Shown here piece by piece: positions 25,860-34,915 of a stretch of 42,166 bases of DNA. This DNA is from Sphaerimonospora mesophila NBRC 14179 = JCM 3151 (GTDB lineage Bacteria; Actinomycetota; Actinomycetes; Streptosporangiales; Streptosporangiaceae): NCBI GenBank assembly GCA_001552515.1, contig BCRI01000057.1:1-42166 (forward strand), read 5' to 3'. The stretch's first letter is position 1. The number at the start of each line of letters is the position of its first letter. Position numbers and translations under genes: made by a program. The notes below the pieces were generated by a model, which searched no databases, had not been told where the DNA came from, and saw only the letters and a list, made by a program, of their open reading frames with translations.

Positions 25860-27533
25860 ATGAAGAAGACCGGACGGTTCTTGACGAAGGCCGGGCTCGC
25901 GCGGACGTCCGGGTCCATGGACCCGGACGCGTCCGGGGGGACGGCGCGGAACGCGTCACGACGGGCATTCCTGACGGTGCTCGCGGCGGGGGCCGGCGGC
26001 CTGATTCCCGGCTCGGCGCCGGCCGGCGCCTCCGCCCGGTCCCGCGTCTCCGACTCCTTCCCCGCGTCCTCGGGTACGGCCTACCGGAGGCTGCGCGGTG
26101 ATCCGTTCGAGCTCGGGGTCGCCTCCGGCGATCCCACCACGGACGGCATCGTCCTCTGGACGCGGCTCGCCCTCGATCCCGTCGCTCCCGACGGCCTCGG
26201 CGGAATGCCCTCGCGCCCCGTGGAGGTCGAGTGGCAGCTCGCGGCCGACGAACGGTTCGCCGCGGTCCTCGCGTCCGGTACGGCGATCGCCCGCTCCGCG
26301 GCCGCGCACAGCGTCCACGTCGAGGTGGACGGTCTCGCGCCGGGGCGGGAGTACTTCTACCGGTTCCGGGCGGAGGGGCACGTCTCGCCGGCCGGCCGTA
26401 CCCGCACGGCGCCCGTGGGGACGACGCCCCTGACGTTCGCGGTCGCGGCGTGCGCGCACTGGGAGCACGGCCACTTCACCGCCTACCGCCGGATGACGGA
26501 GCAGGAGCCCGACCTCGTCGTGCACCTGGGCGATTACATGTACGAGTACCCGCCGGACGGCTACACGGCGGTGAGCGGCTCCGTACGGTCCTTCGCCGGG
26601 AGCACCTGCCGGACGCTGGCGGACTACCGGTTGCGGCACGCGCAGTACAAGAGCGATCCCGACCTGCGGGCGGCCCATCGGGCGGCGCCCTGGCTGGTCG
26701 CGCTCGACGACCACGAGATCGAGAACAACTGGGCGGCCTCGGCGTCGAGCACCGGCGCCCCCGGTTTCCACGAGCGGCGGGCCCACGCGTTCCGGGCGTA
26801 CTACGAGAACATGCCGCTGCGCCGGTCGAGCGTGCCGACAGGCGCCCGCATCCGGGTCAATCGCCGCCTCGCCTGGGGCGGCCTCGCCTCCTTCCATCTG
26901 CTCGACACCCGGCAGTTCCGGGACGACCAGGCGTGCCAGGACGGCGCCCGCGCGGGCTGCGACGAACGGCTCGACGACCGGCGCACGATCCTCGGGGACG
27001 AGCAGCGCCGATGGCTCCTGGACGGCCTCGCCCGCTCCGAGGCGCGGTGGAACCTGATCGGCCAGCAGGTGCTGATGGCACAGCGTGACCTCAGAGAGGG
27101 GCCGGGCAGGGAGCTGAACATGGACGGCTGGGACGGCTATCCGGCCGACCGGGCGAGGCTGCTCCGGGGCATCAGGGCCGGCGGCGCGGCGAATCCGGTG
27201 GTGCTCACCGGCGACGCGCACATGCATCACGCGGCCGTGCTCCGCGAGGACTTCGACGACCCGGACGCGCCGGCCGCGGCGGTCGAGCTCGTCGCCTCGT
27301 CGGTATCCAGCGACGGGGACGGCTACCGCGACGAGGCCCGGATCGCCGAGATGCTGCGGGAGAACCCGCACATCTCCTACATCGACCAGCGGCGCGGCTA
27401 CATCCTGTGCCGGCTCACACCGGAGGAACTGCGGGCCGAGTTCCGCACCCTGGAGTACGTGTCCCGGCGCGGCGCTCCGGCGAGGACGTCGGCGCGGTTC
27501 AGCGTCCCCGCCGGACGCAGCGCACTGGAATAG
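25860..27533 (+). CDS. phoD: PhoD-type alkaline phosphatase/phosphodiesterase, Tat-exported
   Basis: A 557-residue secreted metallophosphatase. A twin-Arg signal (ASRRAFLTVLAAGAGGLIPG, about residues 33-52) follows an unusually long, repeat-derived N-terminus. A PhoD N-terminal Ig-like domain (GVASGDPTTDGIVLWTRL) precedes the catalytic domain, with VHLGDYMYEY, LDDHEIENNW and LTGDAHMHHAAV giving the Asp, His and Asn ligands for Fe/Ca seen in PhoD. It releases phosphate from extracellular esters. The annotated ATG is the last of seven repeated start units, so the real N-terminus could begin elsewhere, but the Tat motif needs this frame. No PHO box was recognised. Confidence 0.88.
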   Translation: MKKTGRFLTKAGLARTSGSMDPDASGGTARNASRRAFLTVLAAGAGGLIPGSAPAGASARSRVSDSFPASSGTAYRRLRGDPFELGVASGDPTTDGIVLWTRLALDPVAPDGLGGMPSRPVEVEWQLAADERFAAVLASGTAIARSAAAHSVHVEVDGLAPGREYFYRFRAEGHVSPAGRTRTAPVGTTPLTFAVAACAHWEHGHFTAYRRMTEQEPDLVVHLGDYMYEYPPDGYTAVSGSVRSFAGSTCRTLADYRLRHAQYKSDPDLRAAHRAAPWLVALDDHEIENNWAASASSTGAPGFHERRAHAFRAYYENMPLRRSSVPTGARIRVNRRLAWGGLASFHLLDTRQFRDDQACQDGARAGCDERLDDRRTILGDEQRRWLLDGLARSEARWNLIGQQVLMAQRDLREGPGRELNMDGWDGYPADRARLLRGIRAGGAANPVVLTGDAHMHHAAVLREDFDDPDAPAAAVELVASSVSSDGDGYRDEARIAEMLRENPHISYIDQRRGYILCRLTPEELRAEFRTLEYVSRRGAPARTSARFSVPAGRSALE

Positions 27534-27572
27534 TCGCCCTGGGACAGACGCCCTGGCACAAGCGCCTGCCCA

Positions 27573-29027
27573 TCAGGCGAGCGCGTAGCCGAACAGGGCG
27601 TCCCGCCGGGCGCCGCTGAGCGTGCCCCGGACGTGGGGCAGGACACCGGTGTACGACCCTTTCCCCGCCTCCGTACCGATCCGCGTGACGGTTCCGGCCC
27701 CGGGGGCGGACACGAACAGGCGGCCGCGACGCACGAGTACGGCCATGCCGAAATCGCCGCCGTGCCCGTCGGCGGCCTTTCCCGCCGGCACCGGCAGGGT
27801 GTGCCGCCGGGTCAGGCCACCCGACCGGGTGCCCGCGATCACCTGGACCGCGCCCGCGCCCGGCACGCCGACCACCAGTTCGTCGTCGCCGTCCCCGTTG
27901 AGGTCGCCCGCCGCCAGCGCGGCGCCGAACCTGTCGGAGTAGCGCGGCCTCCCGCCGAGGGCCCGCCGCGACCACAGCTCACTGCGCATGCCGGTCAGAC
28001 CCCGGCCGGAGCCGTACAACACGTTGACGGCGCCGTCGCCGTAGTCCATGCCGCGCACGAGCGGGGTCAGGTCCTCGCCGGGCACGCCGATGGCCAGGTC
28101 GTCGCGCCCGTCCGCGTCGAAGTCGCCGGAGGCGAGGGCGGCGCCGAAGGCGTCCCACTTCTCTCCGCCGCCCTGCACACCGGGGCTCTCCTGGGTGAAG
28201 ACCCCGGCGCGCCGTCGCCGCGGGTCGACCACGGTCACCACCCCCGACCCTGCGCGCGGCCCCCCGTCGCCGGGCGCGCCGACGGCGATCTCCGCCCGGC
28301 CGTCCCCGTCGAAGTCACCGGTCGCCAGCGCCGCACCGAACCGGTCGGTCTGGCCGGCGTCCTGGCCGACCCACCGGGTCGGCTGGGTGACCAGCACGCC
28401 CTCCCCGTCGGGGCGGCGACCGTTCATGCCGAAGACCCCGATTCCGCCCCCGCCGTCGAGTCCGGGCGCCCCGACGACCAGCTCGTCGTCGCCGTCCCCG
28501 TCGAGGTCGCCGGCGGCAAGCGCCGCACCGAACCGGTCGGTTCCGTACGACCTGCCGAGGCGGGTGACGTCCATCGTGCCCGCCGTCCTCAGCCCGCGCG
28601 GCGTGCCGTACAGCAGGTGGACGCCCCCGGCGCCGTCGGCGCCGGGGGCGTGCGGGCCGTGGAACTCCTCGGACGCGCCGATCGCCAGGTCGTCGCAGCC
28701 GTCGCCGTCGAAGTCCCCTCGGGCGAGCGCCGACCCGAACGCGTCGCCGCGCTCGGGTGCGTCCCCGAGCCCGTACGCGCCCTGGCGCAGCACCCGGACC
28801 GGTTCCATCCGCCCGGGCCGCTCCCGGAACAGGGTGACGCTTCCCGCGCGCGCGTGCCCGTCCACGGTCGCGTACGGCGCGGCCACGGCGAGGAACGCGG
28901 GGCAGGACCGGACGGCGACGGCGGGAGACGCGACCGCGAGCGGGGGAACGGCCAGGGCGGCCGCGACCAGCAGGGATGCGCGGCGTACGAGGAGGACGGA
29001 GAGGCCGGATGGACGCGGGACGCTCAT
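27573..29027 (-). CDS. Secreted FG-GAP (integrin-alpha-like) beta-propeller protein
   Basis: A 484-residue protein with a signal peptide (VRRASLLVAAALAVPPLAVA, cleavage likely after ASPAVA). About seven FG-GAP repeats follow, each with F-G-alternating ALAxGDFDGDGxDDLAIGxPG motifs and Ca-binding DxDGDG loops, closing a beta-propeller. Such repeats mediate surface binding or are of unknown role in actinomycetes. ATG 29027 gives a compact signal peptide; ATG 29048 seven codons earlier is an alternative. It is convergent with phoD, 39 bases apart. Confidence 0.88.
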   Translation of the reverse strand: MSVPRPSGLSVLLVRRASLLVAAALAVPPLAVASPAVAVRSCPAFLAVAAPYATVDGHARAGSVTLFRERPGRMEPVRVLRQGAYGLGDAPERGDAFGSALARGDFDGDGCDDLAIGASEEFHGPHAPGADGAGGVHLLYGTPRGLRTAGTMDVTRLGRSYGTDRFGAALAAGDLDGDGDDELVVGAPGLDGGGGIGVFGMNGRRPDGEGVLVTQPTRWVGQDAGQTDRFGAALATGDFDGDGRAEIAVGAPGDGGPRAGSGVVTVVDPRRRRAGVFTQESPGVQGGGEKWDAFGAALASGDFDADGRDDLAIGVPGEDLTPLVRGMDYGDGAVNVLYGSGRGLTGMRSELWSRRALGGRPRYSDRFGAALAAGDLNGDGDDELVVGVPGAGAVQVIAGTRSGGLTRRHTLPVPAGKAADGHGGDFGMAVLVRRGRLFVSAPGAGTVTRIGTEAGKGSYTGVLPHVRGTLSGARRDALFGYALA

Positions 29028-29210
29028 GGCCGGATCGTCCCCGCACATCGGGACCGGAGTCCCACCGGCACGTGAACATCCCGGATCGGCCGGCTGAAAT
29101 CGGGACGGGATCGTCGCGCGCTGGATGCCCGGCCGACTCGCCGATTACACGATTACGATCGCTCGCAGCGAACACACGCAGAAGAGGGAACACCATCGGA
29201 CTCCTGTTAG

Positions 29211-29229
29211 TTGAGCCGACATAACTCAA
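29211..29229 (+). promoter_or_regulatory. HAIR-type HspR operator upstream of lon
   Basis: TTGAGCCGACATAACTCAA fits the HspR inverted repeat TTGAGT-N7-ACTCAA with one mismatch (C for T in the left arm) and exact 7-base spacing. It ends 15 bases before the lon ATG. HspR control of lon through a HAIR element is known in Streptomyces lividans, so heat-shock repression is a sound expectation. Confidence 0.75.
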
Positions 29230-29244
29230 CCTACGGGAGTGCTC

Positions 29245-31605
29245 ATGACCCAGATCCTTCCTGTCCTCCCACTGGACGACGCGGTCGTCCTGCCCGGCAT
29301 GGTGGTTCCGCTCGACCTGTCGGCCGCCGAGGTCCGTGCGGCCGTCGACGCGGCGCGCGCCGGCGGCGAGAGCACGGTCCTCCTGGTGCCCCGCCTGGAC
29401 GGCCGGTACGGCGCGGTCGGGGTGTCGGCGGTGATCGAGCAGGTCGGACGGCTGCCGGGTGGCGAGCCTGCCGCCGTGGTCCGCGCGGTGGACCGGATGC
29501 GCGTCGGCACCGGCACCACCGGGCCGGGCGCGGCGCTCTGGGTGGAGGCCGCGGTGCTGGAGGGGGTGACCCCCGGAGCGAAGGCGGAGGAGCTCGCCAA
29601 GGAGTACAAGGCGCTGACCACGACGATCCTGCAGAAGCGCGACGCCTGGCAGGTCGTCGACGCCGTGAACCAGATCGACGATCCGGCCGTTCTGTCCGAC
29701 AGCGCGGGCTACGCGCCCTGGCTGTCCCTGCCGCAGAAGCAGCTCCTGCTGGAGACCGCCGACCCCACCGAGCGGCTGGACCTGCTCGTCGGCTGGGCCC
29801 GCGACCATCTGGCCGAGCTGGACGTCGCCGAGACCATCCGCAAGGACGTCCAGGAGGGCATGGAGAAGCAGCAGCGGGAGTTCCTGCTGCGCCAGCAGCT
29901 CGCCGCGGTGCGCAAGGAGCTGGCCGAGCTGAACGGCGAGCCCTCCGACGAGGAGGAGGACTACCGGTCGCGCATCGAGGCGGCCGACCTGCCGGAGCAG
30001 GTCAGGGAGGCCGCGCTCAAGGAGGTCGGCAGGCTGGAGCGGATGCCCGACCAGTCTCCGGAGACCGGCTGGATCCGCACCTGGCTCGACACGGTCCTCG
30101 ACATCCCCTGGAACACCAGGACCGATGACGAGTACGACATCGCCGGCGCCCGCGCGGTGCTCGACGCCGATCACACCGGCCTCGACGACGTGAAGGACCG
30201 CATCGTGGAGTACCTCGCGGTGCGCAAGCGCCGCGCCGACCGGGGTCTCGGCGTGGTCGGCGGACGGCGCAGCGGAGCGGTGCTCGTGCTGGCCGGTCCG
30301 CCGGGGGTCGGCAAGACCTCGCTCGGCGAGTCGATCGCCCGGGCCATGGGCCGCCGGTTCGTCCGGGTCGCGCTCGGCGGCGTCCGCGACGAGGCGGAGA
30401 TCCGCGGCCACCGGCGCACCTACGTCGGCGCGCTGCCCGGACGCGTCGTGCGGGCGATCCGCGAGGCGGGCTCGATGAACCCGGTCGTGCTGCTCGACGA
30501 GATCGACAAGGTCGGGGCCGACTACCGGGGCGACCCGACGGCGGCACTGCTGGAGGTGCTCGACCCCGCGCAGAACCACACCTTCCGCGACCACTACCTG
30601 GAGGTCGAGCTCGACCTCAGCGACGTGCTGTTCCTCGCCACGGCCAACGTGCTGGAGCAGATCCCCGGGCCGCTGCTGGACCGCATGGAGATCGTCACGC
30701 TCGACGGCTACACCGAGGACGAGAAGGTCGCCATCGCCCGCGACCACCTGCTCCCGCGCCAGCTGGAGAAGGCCGGTCTCACCGCCGACGACGTGTCGGT
30801 CGAGGACGCCGCGCTGCGACGCCTGGCGGGGGAGTACACCCGGGAGGCGGGCGTCCGGTCGCTTGAGCGGTCGATCGCCCGGGTGCTCCGGAAGATCGCG
30901 GCGAGGGCCGCGCTCGGCGAGGCCGAGCCGCCGGTCGCGGTCGAGGCCGGTGACCTGGTCTCCTACCTGGGCCGGCCGCGGCACGTGCCCGAGTCGTCCC
31001 TGCCGGAGGCGCGGCAGCGTACGGCGGTGCCGGGCGTGGCGACCGGTCTCGCGGTGACCGGCGCCGGCGGTGACGTTCTCTACGTGGAGGCGTCCCTGGC
31101 CGACCCGGAGACCGGGGGAACCGGAGTGACGCTCACCGGCCAGCTCGGTGACGTGATGAAGGAGTCGGCCCGGATCGCGCTGTCCTACCTGCGGTCGCGC
31201 GGAGCCGAGCTGGAGCTGCCGGTCGGCACGCTGCGGGACAGGTCCGTGCACGTCCACGTCCCGGCGGGCGCGGTGCCGAAGGACGGGCCGTCGGCCGGCG
31301 TCACGATGACCACCGCCCTCGCCTCGCTGCTGTCGGGCCGCCCGGTCCGCGGCGACGTGGCGATGACCGGCGAGATCTCCCTCACCGGCCGGGTCCTGCC
31401 GATCGGCGGGGTCAAGCAGAAGCTGCTGGCCGCGCACCGGGCCGGGATCACGACCGTGCTCATCCCGGCGCGCAACGAGCCCGATCTGGACGACGTGCCC
31501 GCCGAGGTGCTGGCCGATCTCACCGTCCACGCGGTCAGCGACGTCAGGGAGGTCCTGGAGATCGCGCTGACCTCGGCGTCGGCCGCCCAGCCGGCTGCCG
31601 CGTGA
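29245..31605 (+). CDS. lon: ATP-dependent Lon protease
   Basis: A 786-residue cytoplasmic AAA+ protease for misfolded and regulatory proteins. An N-terminal substrate domain begins [20 protein letters not shown]; a coiled-coil middle ([20 protein letters not shown]) leads to the AAA+ module with Walker [10 protein letters not shown] near residues 351-359 and Walker [10 protein letters not shown]. The peptidase domain has catalytic Ser683 (KDGPSAGV) and Lys726 (GGVKQK). GGGAG five bases upstream fixes ATG 29245; a GTG two codons earlier overlaps the ribosome site. The HAIR element before it implies HspR control. Confidence 0.97.
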   Translation: MTQILPVLPLDDAVVLPGMVVPLDLSAAEVRAAVDAARAGGESTVLLVPRLDGRYGAVGVSAVIEQVGRLPGGEPAAVVRAVDRMRVGTGTTGPGAALWVEAAVLEGVTPGAKAEELAKEYKALTTTILQKRDAWQVVDAVNQIDDPAVLSDSAGYAPWLSLPQKQLLLETADPTERLDLLVGWARDHLAELDVAETIRKDVQEGMEKQQREFLLRQQLAAVRKELAELNGEPSDEEEDYRSRIEAADLPEQVREAALKEVGRLERMPDQSPETGWIRTWLDTVLDIPWNTRTDDEYDIAGARAVLDADHTGLDDVKDRIVEYLAVRKRRADRGLGVVGGRRSGAVLVLAGPPGVGKTSLGESIARAMGRRFVRVALGGVRDEAEIRGHRRTYVGALPGRVVRAIREAGSMNPVVLLDEIDKVGADYRGDPTAALLEVLDPAQNHTFRDHYLEVELDLSDVLFLATANVLEQIPGPLLDRMEIVTLDGYTEDEKVAIARDHLLPRQLEKAGLTADDVSVEDAALRRLAGEYTREAGVRSLERSIARVLRKIAARAALGEAEPPVAVEAGDLVSYLGRPRHVPESSLPEARQRTAVPGVATGLAVTGAGGDVLYVEASLADPETGGTGVTLTGQLGDVMKESARIALSYLRSRGAELELPVGTLRDRSVHVHVPAGAVPKDGPSAGVTMTTALASLLSGRPVRGDVAMTGEISLTGRVLPIGGVKQKLLAAHRAGITTVLIPARNEPDLDDVPAEVLADLTVHAVSDVREVLEIALTSASAAQPAAA

Positions 31606-31616
31606 TCCGATCCACA

Positions 31617-31647
31617 GCGGCGCGGTCGCTTCCCGCGGCCGCGCCGC
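31617..31647 (+). terminator. GC-rich hairpin after lon
   Basis: GCGGCGCGG (31617-31625) pairs perfectly with CCGCGCCGC (31639-31647), 12 bases after the lon stop. No T-run follows, as is usual for actinomycete terminators. The rest of the gap to 31868 holds a lower-GC stretch (around 31720-31800) that likely contains the htrA promoter, but no clear boxes. Confidence 0.5.
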
Positions 31648-31868
31648 GGCATGCACCAGAGCCGTCGGGTGCGGCCGCTGCGGGGCCCTTGTCGCGCTCT
31701 CCGCGATGGCCGACCGTCGCGTCAAATGTCCAGATAAAGCGGATATATGGCTCCGCCTGGGTCGCATCGTAGATCGCTTAACGTGGCCTTATCGCTGGTT
31801 TGCGATGCTGAATGCGTACCGGCGGAGAGCCGGGATGTCACCGGCGTATCCATCGAGGGGGATTGGCG

Positions 31869-33149
31869 ATGAGCGAACCTAACGACGTTCCCAAAGAGAA
31901 CACCCAGGAGCTTCCGAGTCACGGCTGGAGCCAGTTCGGTAGCGCTCCGCCGCGGCACGGCCAGTACGGCGGGGCGTTCGGGGGCGGCGGCCAGGGCTAC
32001 GCCTCGTTCGACCCCGCGGGGCTCCCCGGGCCGCCGCCGCGGCCCAGGGGCGGCCTGACCGGCAGGCAGAAGGTGGGCGCCGGCCTGGCCCTGGTGGCCG
32101 TGGCACTGGGTGGTGGAGCCGCGGGGGCCCTGATCACCAACGCGGCGAACGGCGATCGGACCGTCGTGTCCAGCCCCATCGTGAACCCGGTGTCGAGCTC
32201 GTCGGGGAACACCATCGCCGAGGTGGCCAAGAACATCATGCCGTCGGTCGTGTCGATCCAGGTGCGGACCCAGATGGGCGGCGGCGAGGGCTCCGGGGTG
32301 ATCCTGTCGGCCGACGGCCTCGTGCTGACCAACAACCACGTGGTGGCACAGGCGAACCAGTCCGCCACGATCACGGTGAAGTTCAGCGACGGCAGGACGG
32401 GCACGGCCGTCGTGAAGGGCACCGACCCCACCACCGACCTCGCGGTCATCCAGGTGCAGGACGTCACGGACCTGGTCCCGGCCTCGCTCGGCGACAGCGA
32501 CAAGCTCCAGGTCGGCGACCCGGTGCTGGCGATCGGCAGCCCGCTCGGCCTGGAGGGCTCGGTGACCTCGGGCATCGTCAGCGCGCTCGACCGCACGCTG
32601 ACCGAGAGCGGCGACGACCAGCAGCAGCCCTTCCCCTGGGGGCAGCAGCGGCAGAGCCGCGGCACGACGATCGGCGGCATGATCCAGACCGACGCGGCGA
32701 TCAACCCCGGCAACTCGGGCGGCGCGCTGGTCAACGGGTCGGGCGAGGTCGTCGGCATCAACACGGCCATCGCGACCTCCGGCTCCAGCAACGGCAACAT
32801 CGGCGTCGGCTTCGCCATCCCGATCAACATGGCCAAGCAGGTCTCCGACCAGCTGATCAAGACCGGCCGGGCCAGCCACGCGTTCCTCGGGGTGAGCGTC
32901 GCCGACGCGGTCGGCGGCACCCCCGGCGCCGTGGTCGCCTCGATCACGGTCGGCAGCCCCGCGGAGAAGGCCGGCCTCAAGGAGGGCGACCTGATCACGA
33001 AGATCAACGACAAGCGGGTGGACAGCGCGGAGACGCTGGTCGGCACGATCCGCAGCTCCAGGCCGGGCGACAAGGTGACCATCGAGTACACGCGCAACGG
33101 CAAGACGGCGTCGGCCTCCATCACCCTGGCCGAGCAGGCCGCGGGCTGA
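31869..33149 (+). CDS. HtrA/DegP-like membrane-anchored serine protease with PDZ domain
   Basis: A 426-residue protein. A cytoplasmic Gly/Pro-rich N-terminus (about 60 residues) is followed by one transmembrane helix (VGAGLALVAVALGGGAAGAL, ~63-85), then an extracytoplasmic trypsin-like domain with His157 (TNNHVV), Asp190 (TTDLAVI) and Ser283 (GNSGGAL), and a C-terminal PDZ domain (AFLGVSV, SPAEKAGLKEGDLITKIND). The whole triad is intact. It resembles the PepD/HtrA class that degrades misfolded envelope proteins. Gene symbol left blank because several paralogues usually exist. GAGGGGGA precedes the ATG. Confidence 0.92.
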   Translation: MSEPNDVPKENTQELPSHGWSQFGSAPPRHGQYGGAFGGGGQGYASFDPAGLPGPPPRPRGGLTGRQKVGAGLALVAVALGGGAAGALITNAANGDRTVVSSPIVNPVSSSSGNTIAEVAKNIMPSVVSIQVRTQMGGGEGSGVILSADGLVLTNNHVVAQANQSATITVKFSDGRTGTAVVKGTDPTTDLAVIQVQDVTDLVPASLGDSDKLQVGDPVLAIGSPLGLEGSVTSGIVSALDRTLTESGDDQQQPFPWGQQRQSRGTTIGGMIQTDAAINPGNSGGALVNGSGEVVGINTAIATSGSSNGNIGVGFAIPINMAKQVSDQLIKTGRASHAFLGVSVADAVGGTPGAVVASITVGSPAEKAGLKEGDLITKINDKRVDSAETLVGTIRSSRPGDKVTIEYTRNGKTASASITLAEQAAG

Positions 33150-33193
33150 CGCGGTCCTCCGGGGAACGGCACCCGGGGGACGACACAGGACCG

Positions 33194-33234
33194 GATCGCC
33201 GGTGGGCCTCAGAGGGGGAGGCCCGCCGGCGATC
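33194..33234. terminator. Bidirectional terminator between htrA-like gene and cydC
   Basis: GATCGCCGGTGGGCCTC (33194-33210) pairs with GAGGCCCGCCGGCGATC (33218-33234) along 17 bp with a single T-G wobble and a 7-base loop. It lies between two convergent genes, 44 bases after the protease stop and 4 bases before the cydC stop, so it probably serves both strands. Confidence 0.8.
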
Positions 33235-33238
33235 GTCG

Positions 33239-34915
33239 TCAGCGGCGGGTCAGCGCCTCGGACTCCCACAGGTCCCGGTAGTACCCGGGCACGGCGGCCA
33301 GCTCGGCGTGCGACCCCCGCTGGATCACCCGCCCGTCCTCGATGACGACGATCTCGTCCACCTGCTCCAGTCCGCGCAGCCGATGCGTGACCAGCAGCGT
33401 GGTGCGGCCCCGGGTGGCGTCGAGCAGGTCGGCCATGAGCAGATCGGCCGTCTCCTCGTCCAGCGCCTCGGCCGGTTCGTCCAGCAGCAGCACCGGCGGG
33501 TCGAACAGCAGCGCCCGGGCGAGCGCGAGCCGCTGGAGCTGGCCGCCGGAAACGGTGCGCCCGTCCTCGCCGAGCACGGTGTCCCACCCGGTGCGCTCCG
33601 CCCACCCGTCCAGCCGGGCCCGTCGTACGGCCCGGGCGAGCTCTGCGTCCGACGCCTCAGGCCCGGCGAGCCGCATGTTGTCGCGCAGGCTGGCCTGGAA
33701 GACGTAGGGGTCCTGGGTGAGCCCGGTCATCCGGGCGCGTACGTCGTCCGGAGCGAAGGCGCGGATGTCGACCCCGTTGACGCGGATCTCGCCCGACTCG
33801 ATGTCGACCGTCCGCATCAGCGCCGCCAGCAGCGTGCTCTTCCCGGCGCCGCTCGGCCCGATCACCGCGACGCGCCTGCCCGGCGTCAGCGTGAGGTCCA
33901 CCCCCTTCAGGGCGGGTTCGCGATCGCCGTGCCGGACGACCAGGTTCTCTATCTCCACGGTCAGCGGCGGCTCGGGCGGGGGAGCGGGCGTCGCCGGCGC
34001 CGCCACGGCCGGGGGCGTCGCCGCGATCTCCCGCAGCCTGCGCAGTGCGGCCAGCACCCCGGCGAACCGCTCACCGGCCGCCGCCAGCGGCAGCACCGGC
34101 TCGAACGCGACCAGCGAGGTGAGGGCGAGCACGGCGGTGGCCACCCGGTCCACGGCCGCCGCCTGGGCGATCAGCACCACGGCGACCACGGTGAGTCCCT
34201 GCGTGAGCATGCCGACGGCGAGGGCGACCGCGTTGATCCGCGCCCGCCCGCGTTCCAGCCCGGCCAGCCGCGTGTCGGAGGCCATGGCCGCGTCGATGGC
34301 CTGGTCGCGGGCGCCGCAGGCGGCCAGGTCGGCCGCGCCGTGCACCAGGTCGGCCACCCTGGCGGCCAGTTCGGCCCGGGCCGGGGCGAGCCGGGCCGAC
34401 CACCGCCGGGCGGCGGCGGCCGTGCCGGCGGGCAGGACCAGCCCGGCGGCGAGCAGCCCGGCGCAGAGCGCGAGCGCGGCGGCGGGCAGCAGGAAGGCGG
34501 CGACGGACACCGCCGCGACCCCGGTGAGCAGGGCGGCGACGGCCGGGAGCAGGCAGCGGACGAGCAGGTCCTGGACGGCCTCGGTGTCGTCGACCATCCG
34601 GCTGAGCAGGTCGGCCCCCCGTCGCGGCAGCGGCCCGGTGGGGATCAGCGCCCGGTAGAGCCGCTCACGGGTGCCCGCCTGCGCGCGCAGCGCCACGTCG
34701 TGCCCGGACAGGCGCTCGCCGTACCGGAAGATGCCTTTCGTCGTGGCGAACGCGCGTACGGCGACGATGGCGACCGACAGCGCGGCGAGCGGCGGCCGCT
34801 CGGCGGCCCGGGTGATCAGCCAGGCGGCCGCCGCGATCAGCGCGACACCGGCGAGGTCGGCCGCCGCCCCGGCCAGCGCGGCGAGGACGAGCCGCCGGGA
34901 GAACCCTCGGATCAT
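33239..34915 (-). CDS. cydC: Thiol reductant ABC exporter, CydC subunit
   Basis: A 558-residue ABC half-transporter. Six hydrophobic segments occupy about residues 10-290 and the nucleotide-binding domain follows: Walker A GPSGAGKST, VSGGQLQRLALARAL signature, VLLLDEPAEALD Walker B and VTHRLRGLEQ switch His. With CydD it exports glutathione or cysteine to the outside, needed for heme insertion into cytochrome bd. ATG 34915 overlaps the cydD stop by ATGA. CydC/CydD assignment rests on order and on similarity to actinomycete cyd loci. Confidence 0.9.
   Translation of the reverse strand: MIRGFSRRLVLAALAGAAADLAGVALIAAAAWLITRAAERPPLAALSVAIVAVRAFATTKGIFRYGERLSGHDVALRAQAGTRERLYRALIPTGPLPRRGADLLSRMVDDTEAVQDLLVRCLLPAVAALLTGVAAVSVAAFLLPAAALALCAGLLAAGLVLPAGTAAAARRWSARLAPARAELAARVADLVHGAADLAACGARDQAIDAAMASDTRLAGLERGRARINAVALAVGMLTQGLTVVAVVLIAQAAAVDRVATAVLALTSLVAFEPVLPLAAAGERFAGVLAALRRLREIAATPPAVAAPATPAPPPEPPLTVEIENLVVRHGDREPALKGVDLTLTPGRRVAVIGPSGAGKSTLLAALMRTVDIESGEIRVNGVDIRAFAPDDVRARMTGLTQDPYVFQASLRDNMRLAGPEASDAELARAVRRARLDGWAERTGWDTVLGEDGRTVSGGQLQRLALARALLFDPPVLLLDEPAEALDEETADLLMADLLDATRGRTTLLVTHRLRGLEQVDEIVVIEDGRVIQRGSHAELAAVPGYYRDLWESEALTRR

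Noticed and set aside
28315-31767. 1150-codon minus-strand frame opposite lon
   Set aside because: Antisense shadow of lon and the FG-GAP gene; composition is repetitive and no motif is recognisable.
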